Assembly: GCF_003610785.1 (NCBI RefSeq) | Contig: NZ_RAQQ01000009.1 | Coordinates: forward strand, 62,001 to 126,000 | Source of the DNA: Micromonospora globbae | GTDB lineage: Bacteria > Actinomycetota > Actinomycetes > Mycobacteriales > Micromonosporaceae | Direction of reading: 5' to 3' | DNA: 64,000 nucleotides | Shown: piece after piece, positions 16,178 to 23,991 of the stretch | How the letters are laid out: every line of letters starts with the position of its first letter | Position numbering within the stretch: position 1 is the stretch's first letter | Notes under the pieces: model-generated | What the model was told of the DNA's origin: nothing | What the model saw: the letters and a program-made list of their open reading frames with translations, nothing else | The model's database searches: none | Program-made: the position numbers and the translations under genes

Positions 16178-16513
16178 TCAAGTACCGGCCGGCCGTTCCA
16201 GTTGCCGACGAGCATCCCGCCACAGACGCTCGAACTCTTCGGAGGACAGGATTTCCAAGGCAGGTTCCAACGCGGAGCCGGGTGGAGGAAACGGGGCCCC
16301 CGGCACAACCCCGTACCGCCGTTCGTACTCGGCTACCGCGCTCACGGTCCCTGAGCCACGAGCGATGAGCACCTCTGAAAGCGACGCCGCCGCCAAGAAG
16401 ATCCCGTCCGATCCGCGTTGCTCAACGTGGCGCAGCGCCCACCGGTCAGCATCCAGCTCGTCGTAGTTCCAAAGGTCGTCATCGGGCCAATACCAACGGA
16501 CGTAGGTGAGCAC
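16178..16513 (-). CDS. DUF6881-like hypothetical protein
   Basis: 111 residues from the GTG at 16513. The layout YVRWYWPDDDLWNYDELDAD, then RWALRHVEQRGSDG, and a C-terminal ILSSEEFERLWRDAR resembles small DUF6881-type proteins that often sit next to toxin/immunity or mobile genes; this is from memory of the family pattern. The start is uncertain: the frame is open to 16579, but the added residues are proline-rich and overlap the 22-bp repeat. Function unknown. Confidence 0.55.
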   Translation of the reverse strand: MLTYVRWYWPDDDLWNYDELDADRWALRHVEQRGSDGIFLAAASLSEVLIARGSGTVSAVAEYERRYGVVPGAPFPPPGSALEPALEILSSEEFERLWRDARRQLERPAGT

Positions 16514-16559
16514 GCGGCCATTGTCGCGAAGCCGGTGGTAGTTGCGCGGCCGAGGGGGG

Positions 16560-16581
16560 CTGGGGCACACAGGGGGCACAA
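16560..16581 (+). repeat. 22-bp direct repeat, right copy (possible arm-type site)
   Basis: Same orientation as 13904-13925, with a single A/C difference at the twelfth base. It lies 104 bp inside the right attachment repeat. Confidence 0.75.
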
Positions 16582-16685
16582 GACAGCGTGAAATGACGTC
16601 AAGGAGCGACCAGCGATGCGAAGCTCCGGACGGTCCTGGCCAGCGCGGCAGGCACGTCCTCGCAGGTCATGGGAAGACCCCTCTT

Positions 16686-16706
16686 AGTTCCGCTTCAACG
16701 CCTGAA
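16686..16706 (+). repeat. attR-like direct repeat of the ychF 3' end
   Basis: Second copy of the 21-bp core with one T-to-C difference, lying outside any gene. It marks the right end of the element; the acetyltransferase begins 57 nt later. Confidence 0.8.
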
Positions 16707-16762
16707 TCCGACCCGAGTCGGGCTGTTGGGGATGGCACCTGCTCGCCTGGGACGATGGGCCG

Positions 16763-17290
16763 GTGAAGATCACTCGACTCATCAGCCCGGAGGATGCGCC
16801 GGTCCTGGCCCAGGTGCTCCGCGCCAACCGTGACTTCCTCGCGCCGTGGGAGCCGGTCCGGGGCGAGGACTACTTCACGGCGGACGGCCAGCAGGCCGTC
16901 ATCGCTGCCGATCTCCAGCAGTACGAGCAGGGATCGAAGCTGCCCCACGTCATCCTCGCCGACGGCCACGTGATCGGCCGCATCACGCTGAACGGCATCG
17001 TGCGCGGCCCGTTCCAGTCGTGCTCCATGGGCTACTGGGTCAGCGCCAGCCACAACGGTCGAGGGTTCGCGACGAGGGCGGTGCGCGAGATCGTGCGGGT
17101 GGCCTTCGACGAGTTGGGGTTGCACCGGGTGCAGGCGGAGACCCTGTTGCACAACGTCAGGTCGCAGCGGGTGCTGGAGCGCAACGGGTTCGTACGGTTC
17201 GGCATGGCGCCGGAGTACCTCCACATCGCCGGCCGGTGGCAGGACCACGTCATGTTCCAGGTGGTGAAGCCCTCGCCGCCGGCCGGCTGA
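16763..17290 (+). CDS. GNAT acetyltransferase, RimJ/RimL type
   Basis: 175 residues. The acetyl-CoA loop is in HNGRGFATRAVREIVRVAF (around residues 92-110), preceded by the beta strand SCSMGYWVS and followed by LHRVQAETLLHNVRSQRVLERNGF, the classic RimJ/RimL order. Relatives acetylate the N-terminal alanine of ribosomal proteins or act on amino acids and drugs. GTG 16763 gives the usual N-terminus (ITRLISPEDAPVLAQVL). In the pre-insertion chromosome it would have followed ychF directly. Confidence 0.88.
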   Translation: MKITRLISPEDAPVLAQVLRANRDFLAPWEPVRGEDYFTADGQQAVIAADLQQYEQGSKLPHVILADGHVIGRITLNGIVRGPFQSCSMGYWVSASHNGRGFATRAVREIVRVAFDELGLHRVQAETLLHNVRSQRVLERNGFVRFGMAPEYLHIAGRWQDHVMFQVVKPSPPAG

Positions 17291-17306
17291 ACCTCGTTGC
17301 CGCAGC

Positions 17307-17339
17307 GGGCGGGCGCGAACCACTGGCCCGCGCCCGCCC
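17307..17339. terminator. hairpin between convergent acetyltransferase and AraC genes
   Basis: 11-bp perfect arms, GGGCGGGCGCG at 17307-17317 and its complement at 17329-17339, with an 11-nt loop. Confidence 0.65.
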
Positions 17340-17403
17340 CGGTGTACGCGATCAGACGCCCTGCACCATGCCCGGCAGCGAGGTCCGGACGCCGGTCAGG
17401 CCG

Positions 17404-18273
17404 TCACGCCGGTTCGACGGGCAGCCACAGCTCGCAGGTCGCGGTGCTGAAGTCGTCCGCCCGGTCGAGGACCGAGACGATGGACGGTCCCGGCCGCAGC
17501 CGCCACGGGTTCGAGGGGAACCACTCGGTAGCGGTCGCGGCCCAGGTGTCCTGCAGGACCTGCGGGTGAGGCCCGGAGGTGCGGAAGACCGCCCACATGC
17601 CGGCCGGCACCTCGATGGCGTCGAGGTCGTCCGGGACGGGCGTGTCGCGGGAGGTCGCGACCCCGTGCAGGTAGGTCAGCTCGCTGCCCTCGGCGGCGTC
17701 GGGACCGAGGTCGTCACTGACCTGCAGCAGACCTCGGGGCTCGGCGTCGCTGAGAGCCTTCAACCGGGCGTGCTCCTCCGGCGGCAGCGCGGCGATGTGC
17801 CGCTGGATGTGCGGGTTGACCCCCCGGTGGATCAGGGGGACCCGGGCGGCGTGTCCGACGAGCCGGAACGCGGGGCGGTCGACGATGCGGGTGTCCATGG
17901 GGATGCTCCCTTCGACGGTCAGGTGGAACCTGAGGTGCGGTTGGGTGCGAAGGGGGCCCCCGTCGCGGCGTACGTCCCCGGGGCTGACCCCGTGGACCGC
18001 CCGGAACGCGCGTCCGAACGCCTCGGTCGAGCCGTATCCGTGCCGGACGGCGACGGTCAACAGGTCGTCCTCGCCCCGGATGACGTCGGCGGCGGCGACG
18101 GTCATGCGGCGTCGGCGTACGTACTCCGACAGCGGCATGCCGGCCAGCGACGAGAACATCCGGCGCAGGTGGTACTCGGTCGTGCCGAGCCTTCTGGCCA
18201 GGCCGTCGACGTCGAGCTCCTCGGTGAGGTGCTCCTCGACGAGGTCGACGAGCCGGTTGAGTGCCGAGATCAC
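17404..18273 (-). CDS. AraC-family regulator with GyrI-like ligand domain
   Basis: 289 residues. The N-terminal ~105 residues are an AraC double HTH (LARRLGTTEYHLRRMFSSLAG and the signature YGSTEAFGRAFRAVHGVSPGDVRR). From about residue 125, DTRIVDRPAFRLVGHAARVP begins a GyrI-like/SOUL-type small-molecule domain ending in FSTATCELWLPVEP. This layout is typical of Rob/BmrR-like sensors of hydrophobic compounds. GTG 18273 has GGGAGG upstream. It is encoded downstream of tauE but behind a strong hairpin, so it is likely transcribed separately. Confidence 0.88.
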   Translation of the reverse strand: MISALNRLVDLVEEHLTEELDVDGLARRLGTTEYHLRRMFSSLAGMPLSEYVRRRRMTVAAADVIRGEDDLLTVAVRHGYGSTEAFGRAFRAVHGVSPGDVRRDGGPLRTQPHLRFHLTVEGSIPMDTRIVDRPAFRLVGHAARVPLIHRGVNPHIQRHIAALPPEEHARLKALSDAEPRGLLQVSDDLGPDAAEGSELTYLHGVATSRDTPVPDDLDAIEVPAGMWAVFRTSGPHPQVLQDTWAATATEWFPSNPWRLRPGPSIVSVLDRADDFSTATCELWLPVEPA

Positions 18274-18373
18274 GAGGCCTCCCTTCGACGTCAAGCCTGG
18301 TCGAAGGATCGTAGGCCCCGCCCGACCGCTGTGGTCCGATCCGATCGGGCGTCCCGACCACCCCGCGAGACGG

Positions 18374-18407
18374 TGTCGCCCTCCCGGAGCGTTCCGGGAG
18401 GGCGACA
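18374..18407. terminator. strong hairpin downstream of the TauE gene
   Basis: 15-bp perfect arms (TGTCGCCCTCCCGGA and its complement) around a GCGT tetraloop, between the tauE stop and the AraC start on the same strand. Confidence 0.75.
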
Positions 18408-18446
18408 GCGGTCGAACGGGCCGTGCCGGCCGGCCTCGGGAGCCGG

Positions 18447-19388
18447 TCAGGTGGCGGGTGCGGCGGCCTTGTCGGCGGCGGCCGCGGCGGCCTCGGCCTC
18501 GGCGATGACGCGGCGTTCCTCGTCCCGGTGCTTGCGGTACTGGTGGAACGACCACGCGAGGGCGGCCGCCCAGGCGACGTAGATGGCGGCGTAGAAGGTG
18601 TAGCGGACGCCGTCGGGGGCGTCGATCCAGTCGCTGCGCAGCAGGGTCCGGGTGTTGGTGAGGATGATGATGCCGCCCACGGCCGCACCGAGGACGCGGG
18701 GCGGGATGTGCCGGACGAGCCAGGCCGCGATCGGTGCGGCGATGATGCCGCCGATGAGCAGCGCCGCGACCCAGGCGTAGTTCACGCCTTCGGAGCCGAT
18801 GCCGAGGATGAAGCCGATGCTGGCGGCGACGGCCACGAGGAACTCGCTGGTGTCGATCGAGCCGATGGTCTTGCGGGGTTCGAGCCGGCCGCTCGCGAGG
18901 ATGGCCGGGGTGCCGACCGGACCCCACCCGCCGCCGCCGGTGGAGTCGACGAACCCGGCGACCACGCCGAGCGGGGCGAGGAACCGCTTGCGCAGGGGCT
19001 TGCCGAGGCGGTCCTTGGGCAGGCCGACCGCGGTGAAGCGGACCAGGATGTAGAGGCCGAGCGCGAGCAGGATGATCGACATCAGCGGCGCGGCCGTCTC
19101 CGTCGACAGGCTCGACAGGAACGTGGCTCCGGCGAACGCGCCGACGGCCCCCGGAATGCCGATCTTGGCGACGACCTTCCAGTCGACGTTGCCGAACCGC
19201 CAGTGCGCGGCGCCGGAGACGAGCGTCGTGCCGATCTCAGCGAGGTGCACGGTGGCGGACGCGGCGGCCGGGTTCGTGCCGATGGCCAGGAGCAGGGTGG
19301 TCGAGGTGACGCCGTACGCCATGCCGAGGCTGCCGTCGACGAGCTGGGCGCCGAGGCCGACCAGGGCGAGCAGGAGCAGTCTTCGCAC
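18447..19388 (-). CDS. sulfite exporter TauE/SafE family protein
   Basis: 313-residue membrane protein with eight or so hydrophobic segments in two repeats. The two family half-motifs are GLGAQLVDGSLGMAYG near residue 12 and GFVDSTGGGGWGPVGTPAIL near 150. The C-terminus is a charged, alanine-rich tail (about 35 residues). Members export sulfite, sulfonates or other small anions. GTG 19388 has a GGAG just upstream. The leader contains an unusually AT-rich segment (see the region upstream), which may be the sulfur-responsive promoter. Confidence 0.88.
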   Translation of the reverse strand: MRRLLLLALVGLGAQLVDGSLGMAYGVTSTTLLLAIGTNPAAASATVHLAEIGTTLVSGAAHWRFGNVDWKVVAKIGIPGAVGAFAGATFLSSLSTETAAPLMSIILLALGLYILVRFTAVGLPKDRLGKPLRKRFLAPLGVVAGFVDSTGGGGWGPVGTPAILASGRLEPRKTIGSIDTSEFLVAVAASIGFILGIGSEGVNYAWVAALLIGGIIAAPIAAWLVRHIPPRVLGAAVGGIIILTNTRTLLRSDWIDAPDGVRYTFYAAIYVAWAAALAWSFHQYRKHRDEERRVIAEAEAAAAAADKAAAPAT

Positions 19389-19889
19389 GAGTACTCCAAT
19401 CGGGGGTGCCGTGTCGGGCTACCGGTTCGGGCGTCGCTGCCCGGCCAGCGGGTCGGTGAGGTGGAACGGTCGAGGAGGCCGGCGAGGGTCTGCTCCTCAA
19501 CTGGCTATTATTCCTACTTGTTTGGTGGAGAATACGACCCGCCGGCATCCCGGGCAAGACTCGGCTCGATCCGTAGGACTCGCGCCGCTCCCTCGGCCGG
19601 CGCGGGCGGCGCGAACGATCCCGGTGACTGCCGACAGGTCGTGCGACACCGCGACGAGTGTGCGCGGAGACTCGCGCCGGGCGGTGGTCACGGCGCGAGG
19701 GGGCGGCCCCGGCCTGGTCGGGCTACGCGCCGCCGGCGTTGCGGGCGGCCTGGTTGCCAACGATCGGAACGGTCGCGGAACCGCGGGCGGGCACGCCCGC
19801 CTGCGGGCGCGTGGCGGCGGGTCGACGGCGTACGCCGGAGGGGGAGAACGTGCGGCGGCCGCCGGTGGTCGTCGCGGCGCCGGGGGTGG
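19389..19889. other. 501-nt intergenic region with AT-rich promoter segment
   Basis: Between tauE and the PCD-like gene. Positions 19503-19531 are strikingly AT-rich; on the minus strand they contain CACCAAACAAGTAGGAATAA, which resembles the GGAAT-containing boxes of Rrf2/CymR-type sulfur regulators. The match is by eye and weak. The remaining ~350 nt show no gene with acceptable codon use. Confidence 0.4.
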
Positions 19890-20195
19890 TCAGGCCTCGG
19901 TGACGGCCCGGTACGCGTCCTCGATGCGGGCCGCGAGCAGCACCTCACCCTCCGTGAGGGGAGAATTGCCGTGGCCCACGCGGATCAGGGTCTCGTCGGC
20001 CCGGCGGCTGATCTCCGGGCGCAGGTGCAGCGCGTCCGCGACGACCTTCACCCGCTCGGTCAGCGCGGCGTGCTGGCTGTCGTCGATCACGAGGGTCCGT
20101 CGGATCTGCTCGCCCTCCCGGGTCCACCCCGAGAGCAGCGTGAGCGCATCGGAGAGGTAGTCCTGCTTCGCCCGGCTGTTGAACAGCGCGCGCAT
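19890..20195 (-). CDS. 4a-hydroxytetrahydrobiopterin dehydratase-like protein
   Basis: 101 residues. The order LSGWTREGEQIRRTLVIDD, then AALTERVKVVADALHLRPEISRR, then SPLTEGEVLLAARIEDAYR follows the pterin carbinolamine dehydratase fold (W, the H-x-P-E helix, then the T-E-x-x-x-A-A-x-I end). The normal second histidine pair of the active site is not clearly kept, so enzyme activity is doubtful. ATG 20195 is chosen because GGGAGG is 7 nt upstream; a longer frame to 20234 exists. No neighbour suggests a role. Confidence 0.65.
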   Translation of the reverse strand: MRALFNSRAKQDYLSDALTLLSGWTREGEQIRRTLVIDDSQHAALTERVKVVADALHLRPEISRRADETLIRVGHGNSPLTEGEVLLAARIEDAYRAVTEA

Positions 20196-20379
20196 CACCG
20201 CACCTCCCAGGCGCCGTTGCCGGCTCGTGGCCAAATCGTCGCCATCCCGTGTCTTGTCGGTGGCCTCTAGTTTTGTCGCCTCACTACGCGTATGTCCACG
20301 CCCACACTTCCGGGTCTTCCTGACCTAGCGGTCGGTTACGGTACCCAAACCGCCGATTGATCTGGCACCCTGGACGGCC

Positions 20380-20841
20380 GTGCAGACCGAACGGGCGAGT
20401 GGCGGCGGGCAGAGCCCGCGACGGGAGCTCAAGGTGATCGTCGGCGCGGCGATCCTGCGGGACGGGCGGGTGCTCGCCTGCGCCCGCTCGGCCCCGCCGG
20501 AGGTGGCGGGCATGTGGGAGTTCCCCGGCGGCAAGGTCGAGCCGGGGGAGTCGGAGACCGACGCGCTGGTCCGCGAGTGCGCCGAGGAACTGGCCGTACG
20601 CGTGGAGATCGGCGACCGGGTCGGCCGCGACGTCAGGATGGCCCACGGCCGTTCGGTGCTCAAGGTGTACGCGGCGCGCCTCCTCGGCGACGCCCAGCCG
20701 CAGCCGCTGGAGCACTCGGCCCTGCGGTGGCTCTCCGCCGCCGAGCTGGACTCGGTGACGTGGCTGCCGGCCGACGCGCCCATCGTGGCGGCGCTGCGCC
20801 CCCTCCTCACCGCCGACGCGCCACCCGCCCCGACGCGCTGA
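20380..20841 (+). CDS. Nudix hydrolase, MutT type
   Basis: 153 residues. The Nudix box GGKVEPGESETDALVRECAEEL (residues about 47-68) has every consensus position (G-x5-E-x7-RE-x2-EE). The preceding VGAAILRDGRVLACARS and following RMAHGRSVLKVYAARL are MutT-like. It probably cleans oxidised dGTP or another nucleotide. The start is GTG 20380. The stop codon overlaps the left arm of palindromic element copy 2. Confidence 0.88.
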   Translation: MQTERASGGGQSPRRELKVIVGAAILRDGRVLACARSAPPEVAGMWEFPGGKVEPGESETDALVRECAEELAVRVEIGDRVGRDVRMAHGRSVLKVYAARLLGDAQPQPLEHSALRWLSAAELDSVTWLPADAPIVAALRPLLTADAPPAPTR

Positions 20842-20894
20842 TCATGAGGTTGGCGGGCCGATCGGAGATCGGAAACCCCGCCAACCTCATGATC
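20840..20894. repeat. ATCATGA-type palindromic element, copy 2
   Basis: Perfect 18-bp arms, GATCATGAGGTTGGCGGG at 20840-20857 and its complement at 20877-20894. A smaller stem CCGATC-GGA-GATCGG lies in the loop. On the opposite strand it aligns closely with copy 1. It lies between the convergent Nudix and sdhB genes. Confidence 0.9.
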
Positions 20895-20912
20895 GACCGA
20901 GGCGACGACGGA

Positions 20913-20947
20913 GACGGGGGCCGGCGGCATCTGCCGCGGCCCCCGTC
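20913..20947. terminator. hairpin downstream of sdhB
   Basis: Arms GACGGGGGCC (20913-20922) and GGCCCCCGTC (20938-20947) enclose a further GCGGC-ATCT-GCCGC stem with one bulged G. It ends the leftward sdh operon. Confidence 0.75.
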
Positions 20948-20963
20948 ATCGTCGTCGACGTGC

Positions 20964-22061
20964 TCAGTGCTTGTCCTGCTCCGGGTGGGCGAAGTTCAGG
21001 TGCTCCGGAGGCAGCGGGAACGTGACGTCGTCGCCGAACGGCGACGGCGCGGCGGCCCGGTCGAAGGTGAGCTCGGTGAGCGGCAGCTTGCCCCGCTCGT
21101 CCACCGCGGGCGCCGTGGGGTGCGGCACCTCGCGGTGCCAGTTGACCCCGCTCTGCGCCTGGGCCTCGGCCTTCGGGTCGTGCGAGCCGCCCGCGTGCGA
21201 GTGCACACCGCCCCGGCTGGTGCTGGGCGTCGCCGGGCCCGCCGCACGGGCGCTGGTCACGCTGCTCTGGGGCGTCTCACCCCGACGGAAGATCTTGCTA
21301 CCAAGCCACACAAGGGGATCGTACCTGCGGTCGACGACCCGCTCCTTCATGGGGATGATCCCGTTGTCCGTGATCTTGATGTGCTCCGGGCAGACCTCCG
21401 TGCAGCACTTGGTGATGTTGCAGTAGCCGAGGCCCATCTCCGCCTGCGCGTACTCCTTGCGGTCGGTCCGCGCGTCGAGCGGGTGCATGTCCAGCTCGGC
21501 GGCCCGGATGAAGAACCGCGGCCCGGAGAAGGCCGGCTTGTTCTCCTCGTGGTCCCGGATCACGTGGCACACGTTCTGGCACAGGAAGCACTCGATGCAC
21601 TTGCGGAACTCCTGCGAGCGCTCCACGTCGACCTGCTGCATCCGGTAGTCACCGGGCGCCACGTCGGCCGGCGGCGCGAACGCCGGTGTCTCCCGGGCCT
21701 TCTCGTAGTTGAACGAGACGTCCGTGACCAGGTCCCGGATGACCGGGAACGTGCGCAGCGGCGTGACCGAGACCGTCTCGTCCGGCTCGAACGTCGACAT
21801 CCGGGTCATGCAGGCCAGCCGCGGCTTGCCGTTGATCTCCATCGAGCACGAGCCGCACTTGCCGGCCTTGCAGTTCCACCGGCAGGCCAGGTCGGGCGCG
21901 TCGGTGGCCTGGAGGCGGTGGATGACGTCGAGGACGACCTCGCCCTCGTTCACCTCGACCATGTAGTCCTGCAGGTCGCCGCCGTTCTCGTCGCCCCGCC
22001 AGATGCGGAACTGCCTCTTCGCGGCCGCCTTCCCGGCCGTCGGGGAGCTCTGCTCTGCCAT
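20964..22061 (-). CDS. sdhB: succinate dehydrogenase iron-sulfur subunit
   Basis: 365 residues. The N-terminal [2Fe-2S] site is CRWNCKAGKCGSC ... RLAC (residues about 61-85). The C-terminal CIECFLCQNVCHV and CCTEVCPEHIKI supply the [4Fe-4S] and [3Fe-4S] clusters. It passes electrons from SdhA toward quinone. After residue ~255 there is an extension of roughly 110 residues rich in Ser, His and Pro, which is not part of the standard subunit. The ATG is 5 nt after the sdhA stop, in one operon with sdhC and sdhA. Confidence 0.95.
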   Translation of the reverse strand: MAEQSSPTAGKAAAKRQFRIWRGDENGGDLQDYMVEVNEGEVVLDVIHRLQATDAPDLACRWNCKAGKCGSCSMEINGKPRLACMTRMSTFEPDETVSVTPLRTFPVIRDLVTDVSFNYEKARETPAFAPPADVAPGDYRMQQVDVERSQEFRKCIECFLCQNVCHVIRDHEENKPAFSGPRFFIRAAELDMHPLDARTDRKEYAQAEMGLGYCNITKCCTEVCPEHIKITDNGIIPMKERVVDRRYDPLVWLGSKIFRRGETPQSSVTSARAAGPATPSTSRGGVHSHAGGSHDPKAEAQAQSGVNWHREVPHPTAPAVDERGKLPLTELTFDRAAAPSPFGDDVTFPLPPEHLNFAHPEQDKH

Positions 22062-22066
22062 CGGTG

Positions 22067-23980
22067 TCAGCTCTCCTTCTCAGCGAGGGCGTCGAACTCC
22101 GCGAGTTCCTCGTCCGTCAGGTACTTGGCCAGCTCGGAGCGGTCGAACAAGGTGATCAGCTCCGGGCGCATCTTCGGCAGCGGCTTCCGCTCCAGCCGCA
22201 CCGTGTCGCCCTGGAGCGAGCACACGAGGTTCACCCGGCGCCACTGCGGGTCCATCGTCGGGTAGTCCTCCCGGGTGTGGCCGCCGCGCGACTCCCGGCG
22301 CTCCAGCGCCGCCTTCGCGGTGCACTCCGACACCAGCAGCATGTTGCGCAGGTCGAGCGCGAGGTGCCAGCCCGGGTTGTAGCGCCGGCCGCCGGCCGCG
22401 CTCACCTTGGCCACCCGCTCGCGCAGCTCGGCGAGGCGTACCAGGGCGTCGGCCAGTTCGTGCTCGCGCCGGATGATCCCGACGAGGTCGCCCATCACCG
22501 CCTGGAGGTCCTGCTGGAGGGTGTACGGGCTCTCGCCCGTGTCCCGCTGCAACGGCGCCAGCGCGGTCTCCACCGCGGCCTCGACCGCCTGCACGGCGAC
22601 CTTCGGGCGGCTGGCGAGGCTGTCGGCGTACGAGGCGGCGTGGCCGCCCGCCCGCTTGCCGAAGACCAGCAGGTCCGACAGGGAGTTGCCGCCGAGGCGG
22701 TTGGAGCCGTGCATGCCGCCGGAGACCTCGCCGGCGGCGAAGAGCCCCTGGACGTGGCCGATCGCCGCGCCCGTGTCCGGGTCCACCTCGACGCCACCCA
22801 TCACGTAGTGGCAGGTCGGGCCGACCTCCATCGGCTCCTTGGTGATGTCGACGTCGGCCAGCTCCTTGAACTGGTGGTACATCGAGGGCAGCCGGCGGCG
22901 GATCTCCTCGGCCGGGAGGCGGCTCGCGATGTCGAGGTAGACGCCGCCGGCGGGGGTGCCCCGCCCGGCCTTGACCTCGCTGTTGATGGCCCGGGCCACC
23001 TCGTCGCGGGGCAGCAGCTCCGGCGGGCGGCGGTTGTTGTCCGGGTCGGTGTACCAGCGGTCCGCCTCCTCCTCGGTCTCCGCGTACTGCTTGCGGAAGA
23101 CGTCGGGGACGTAGTCGAACATGAACCGCTTGCCCTCGGAGTTCCGCAGCACGCCACCGTCGCCGCGGACCGACTCGGTGACCAGGATGCCCTTCACCGA
23201 GGGCGGCCACACCATGCCGGTCGGGTGGAACTGGAGGAACTCCATGTTGATGAGGTTGGCCCCGGCGCGCAGCGCGAGCGCGTGGCCGTCCCCCGTGTAC
23301 TCCCACGAGTTCGAGGTGACCTTGTAGGACCGGCCGACGCCGCCGGTGGCGAGCACCACGGCGGGCGCCTCGAACAGGATGAACTCGCCGGACTCCCGGT
23401 AGTAGCCGAACGCGCCGGCGACCCGGTCGCCGTCGAGCAGCAGCTCCGTGATCGTGGTCTCGGCGAACACACGGATCCGCGCGTCGTACGAGCCGAACTC
23501 GCGCTTGTCCTCCTGCTGGAGCGACACGATCTTCTGCTGGAGGGTGCGGATCAGCTCCAGGCCGGTCCGGTCGCCGACGTGCGCGAGCCGCGGGTACTCG
23601 TGGCCACCGAAGTTCCGCTGGGAGATCTTGCCGTCCTTGGTGCGGTCGAAGAGCGCACCGTACGTCTCCAGCTCCCAGATCCGCTGCGGCGACTCCTTGG
23701 CGTGCAGCTCGGCCATCCGGAAGTTGTTCAGGAACTTGCCGCCGCGCATGGTGTCGCGGAAGTGAACCTGCCAGTTGTCGCGCGGGTTCACGTTGCCCAT
23801 GGCGGCCGCGGCGCCGCCCTCGGCCATCACCGTGTGGGCCTTGCCGAAGAGCGACTTCGAGATGATGGCGGTCTTCTTGCCGGCGAGCCGCGCCTCGATC
23901 GCCGCGCGCAGGCCGGCGCCGCCGGCCCCGATCACGACGACGTCGTAGTGGTGTCGTTCGATGCGAGTGGTTGTCGTCAT
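22067..23980 (-). CDS. sdhA: succinate dehydrogenase flavoprotein subunit
   Basis: 637 residues. The FAD-binding GxGxxG is in DVVVIGAGGAGLRAAIEA (residues 13-30). SLFGKAHTVMAEGG with MGNVNPRDNW carries the covalent-FAD/active-site region, and the substrate loop includes VGPTCHYVMGGVEVDPDTG. It oxidises succinate to fumarate. The start is ATG 23980, giving MTTTTRIERH; longer frames overlap sdhC. The order sdhC-sdhA-sdhB matches the actinobacterial Sdh1-type complex. Confidence 0.96.
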   Translation of the reverse strand: MTTTTRIERHHYDVVVIGAGGAGLRAAIEARLAGKKTAIISKSLFGKAHTVMAEGGAAAAMGNVNPRDNWQVHFRDTMRGGKFLNNFRMAELHAKESPQRIWELETYGALFDRTKDGKISQRNFGGHEYPRLAHVGDRTGLELIRTLQQKIVSLQQEDKREFGSYDARIRVFAETTITELLLDGDRVAGAFGYYRESGEFILFEAPAVVLATGGVGRSYKVTSNSWEYTGDGHALALRAGANLINMEFLQFHPTGMVWPPSVKGILVTESVRGDGGVLRNSEGKRFMFDYVPDVFRKQYAETEEEADRWYTDPDNNRRPPELLPRDEVARAINSEVKAGRGTPAGGVYLDIASRLPAEEIRRRLPSMYHQFKELADVDITKEPMEVGPTCHYVMGGVEVDPDTGAAIGHVQGLFAAGEVSGGMHGSNRLGGNSLSDLLVFGKRAGGHAASYADSLASRPKVAVQAVEAAVETALAPLQRDTGESPYTLQQDLQAVMGDLVGIIRREHELADALVRLAELRERVAKVSAAGGRRYNPGWHLALDLRNMLLVSECTAKAALERRESRGGHTREDYPTMDPQWRRVNLVCSLQGDTVRLERKPLPKMRPELITLFDRSELAKYLTDEELAEFDALAEKES

Positions 23981-23991
23981 GGCCAGGCCCT

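Larger units (their letters stand above)
13843..16706. mobile_element. decayed integrative element inserted in the 3' end of ychF
   Basis: The 2.86-kb segment is bounded by the 21-bp direct repeats. It carries a tyrosine-integrase C-terminus next to the left end, a second pair of 22-bp direct repeats just inside both ends, and unrelated cargo of lower GC than the surroundings: a methyltransferase, an unknown acidic protein and a DUF6881-like protein. The integrase lacks most of its length, so the element is probably immobile. Boundaries are inferred from the repeats. Confidence 0.75.

Noticed and set aside
16611..16680. A 23-codon minus-strand frame with a purine-rich leader near attR (possible excisionase)
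   Set aside because: Too short to show any HTH, and excisionases are normally 60 or more residues; nothing else supports it.
17404..18927. 507-codon fusion of the AraC regulator with an upstream domain
   Set aside because: The upstream part is antisense-like shadow of tauE and crosses its terminator; GTG 18273 has GGGAGG.
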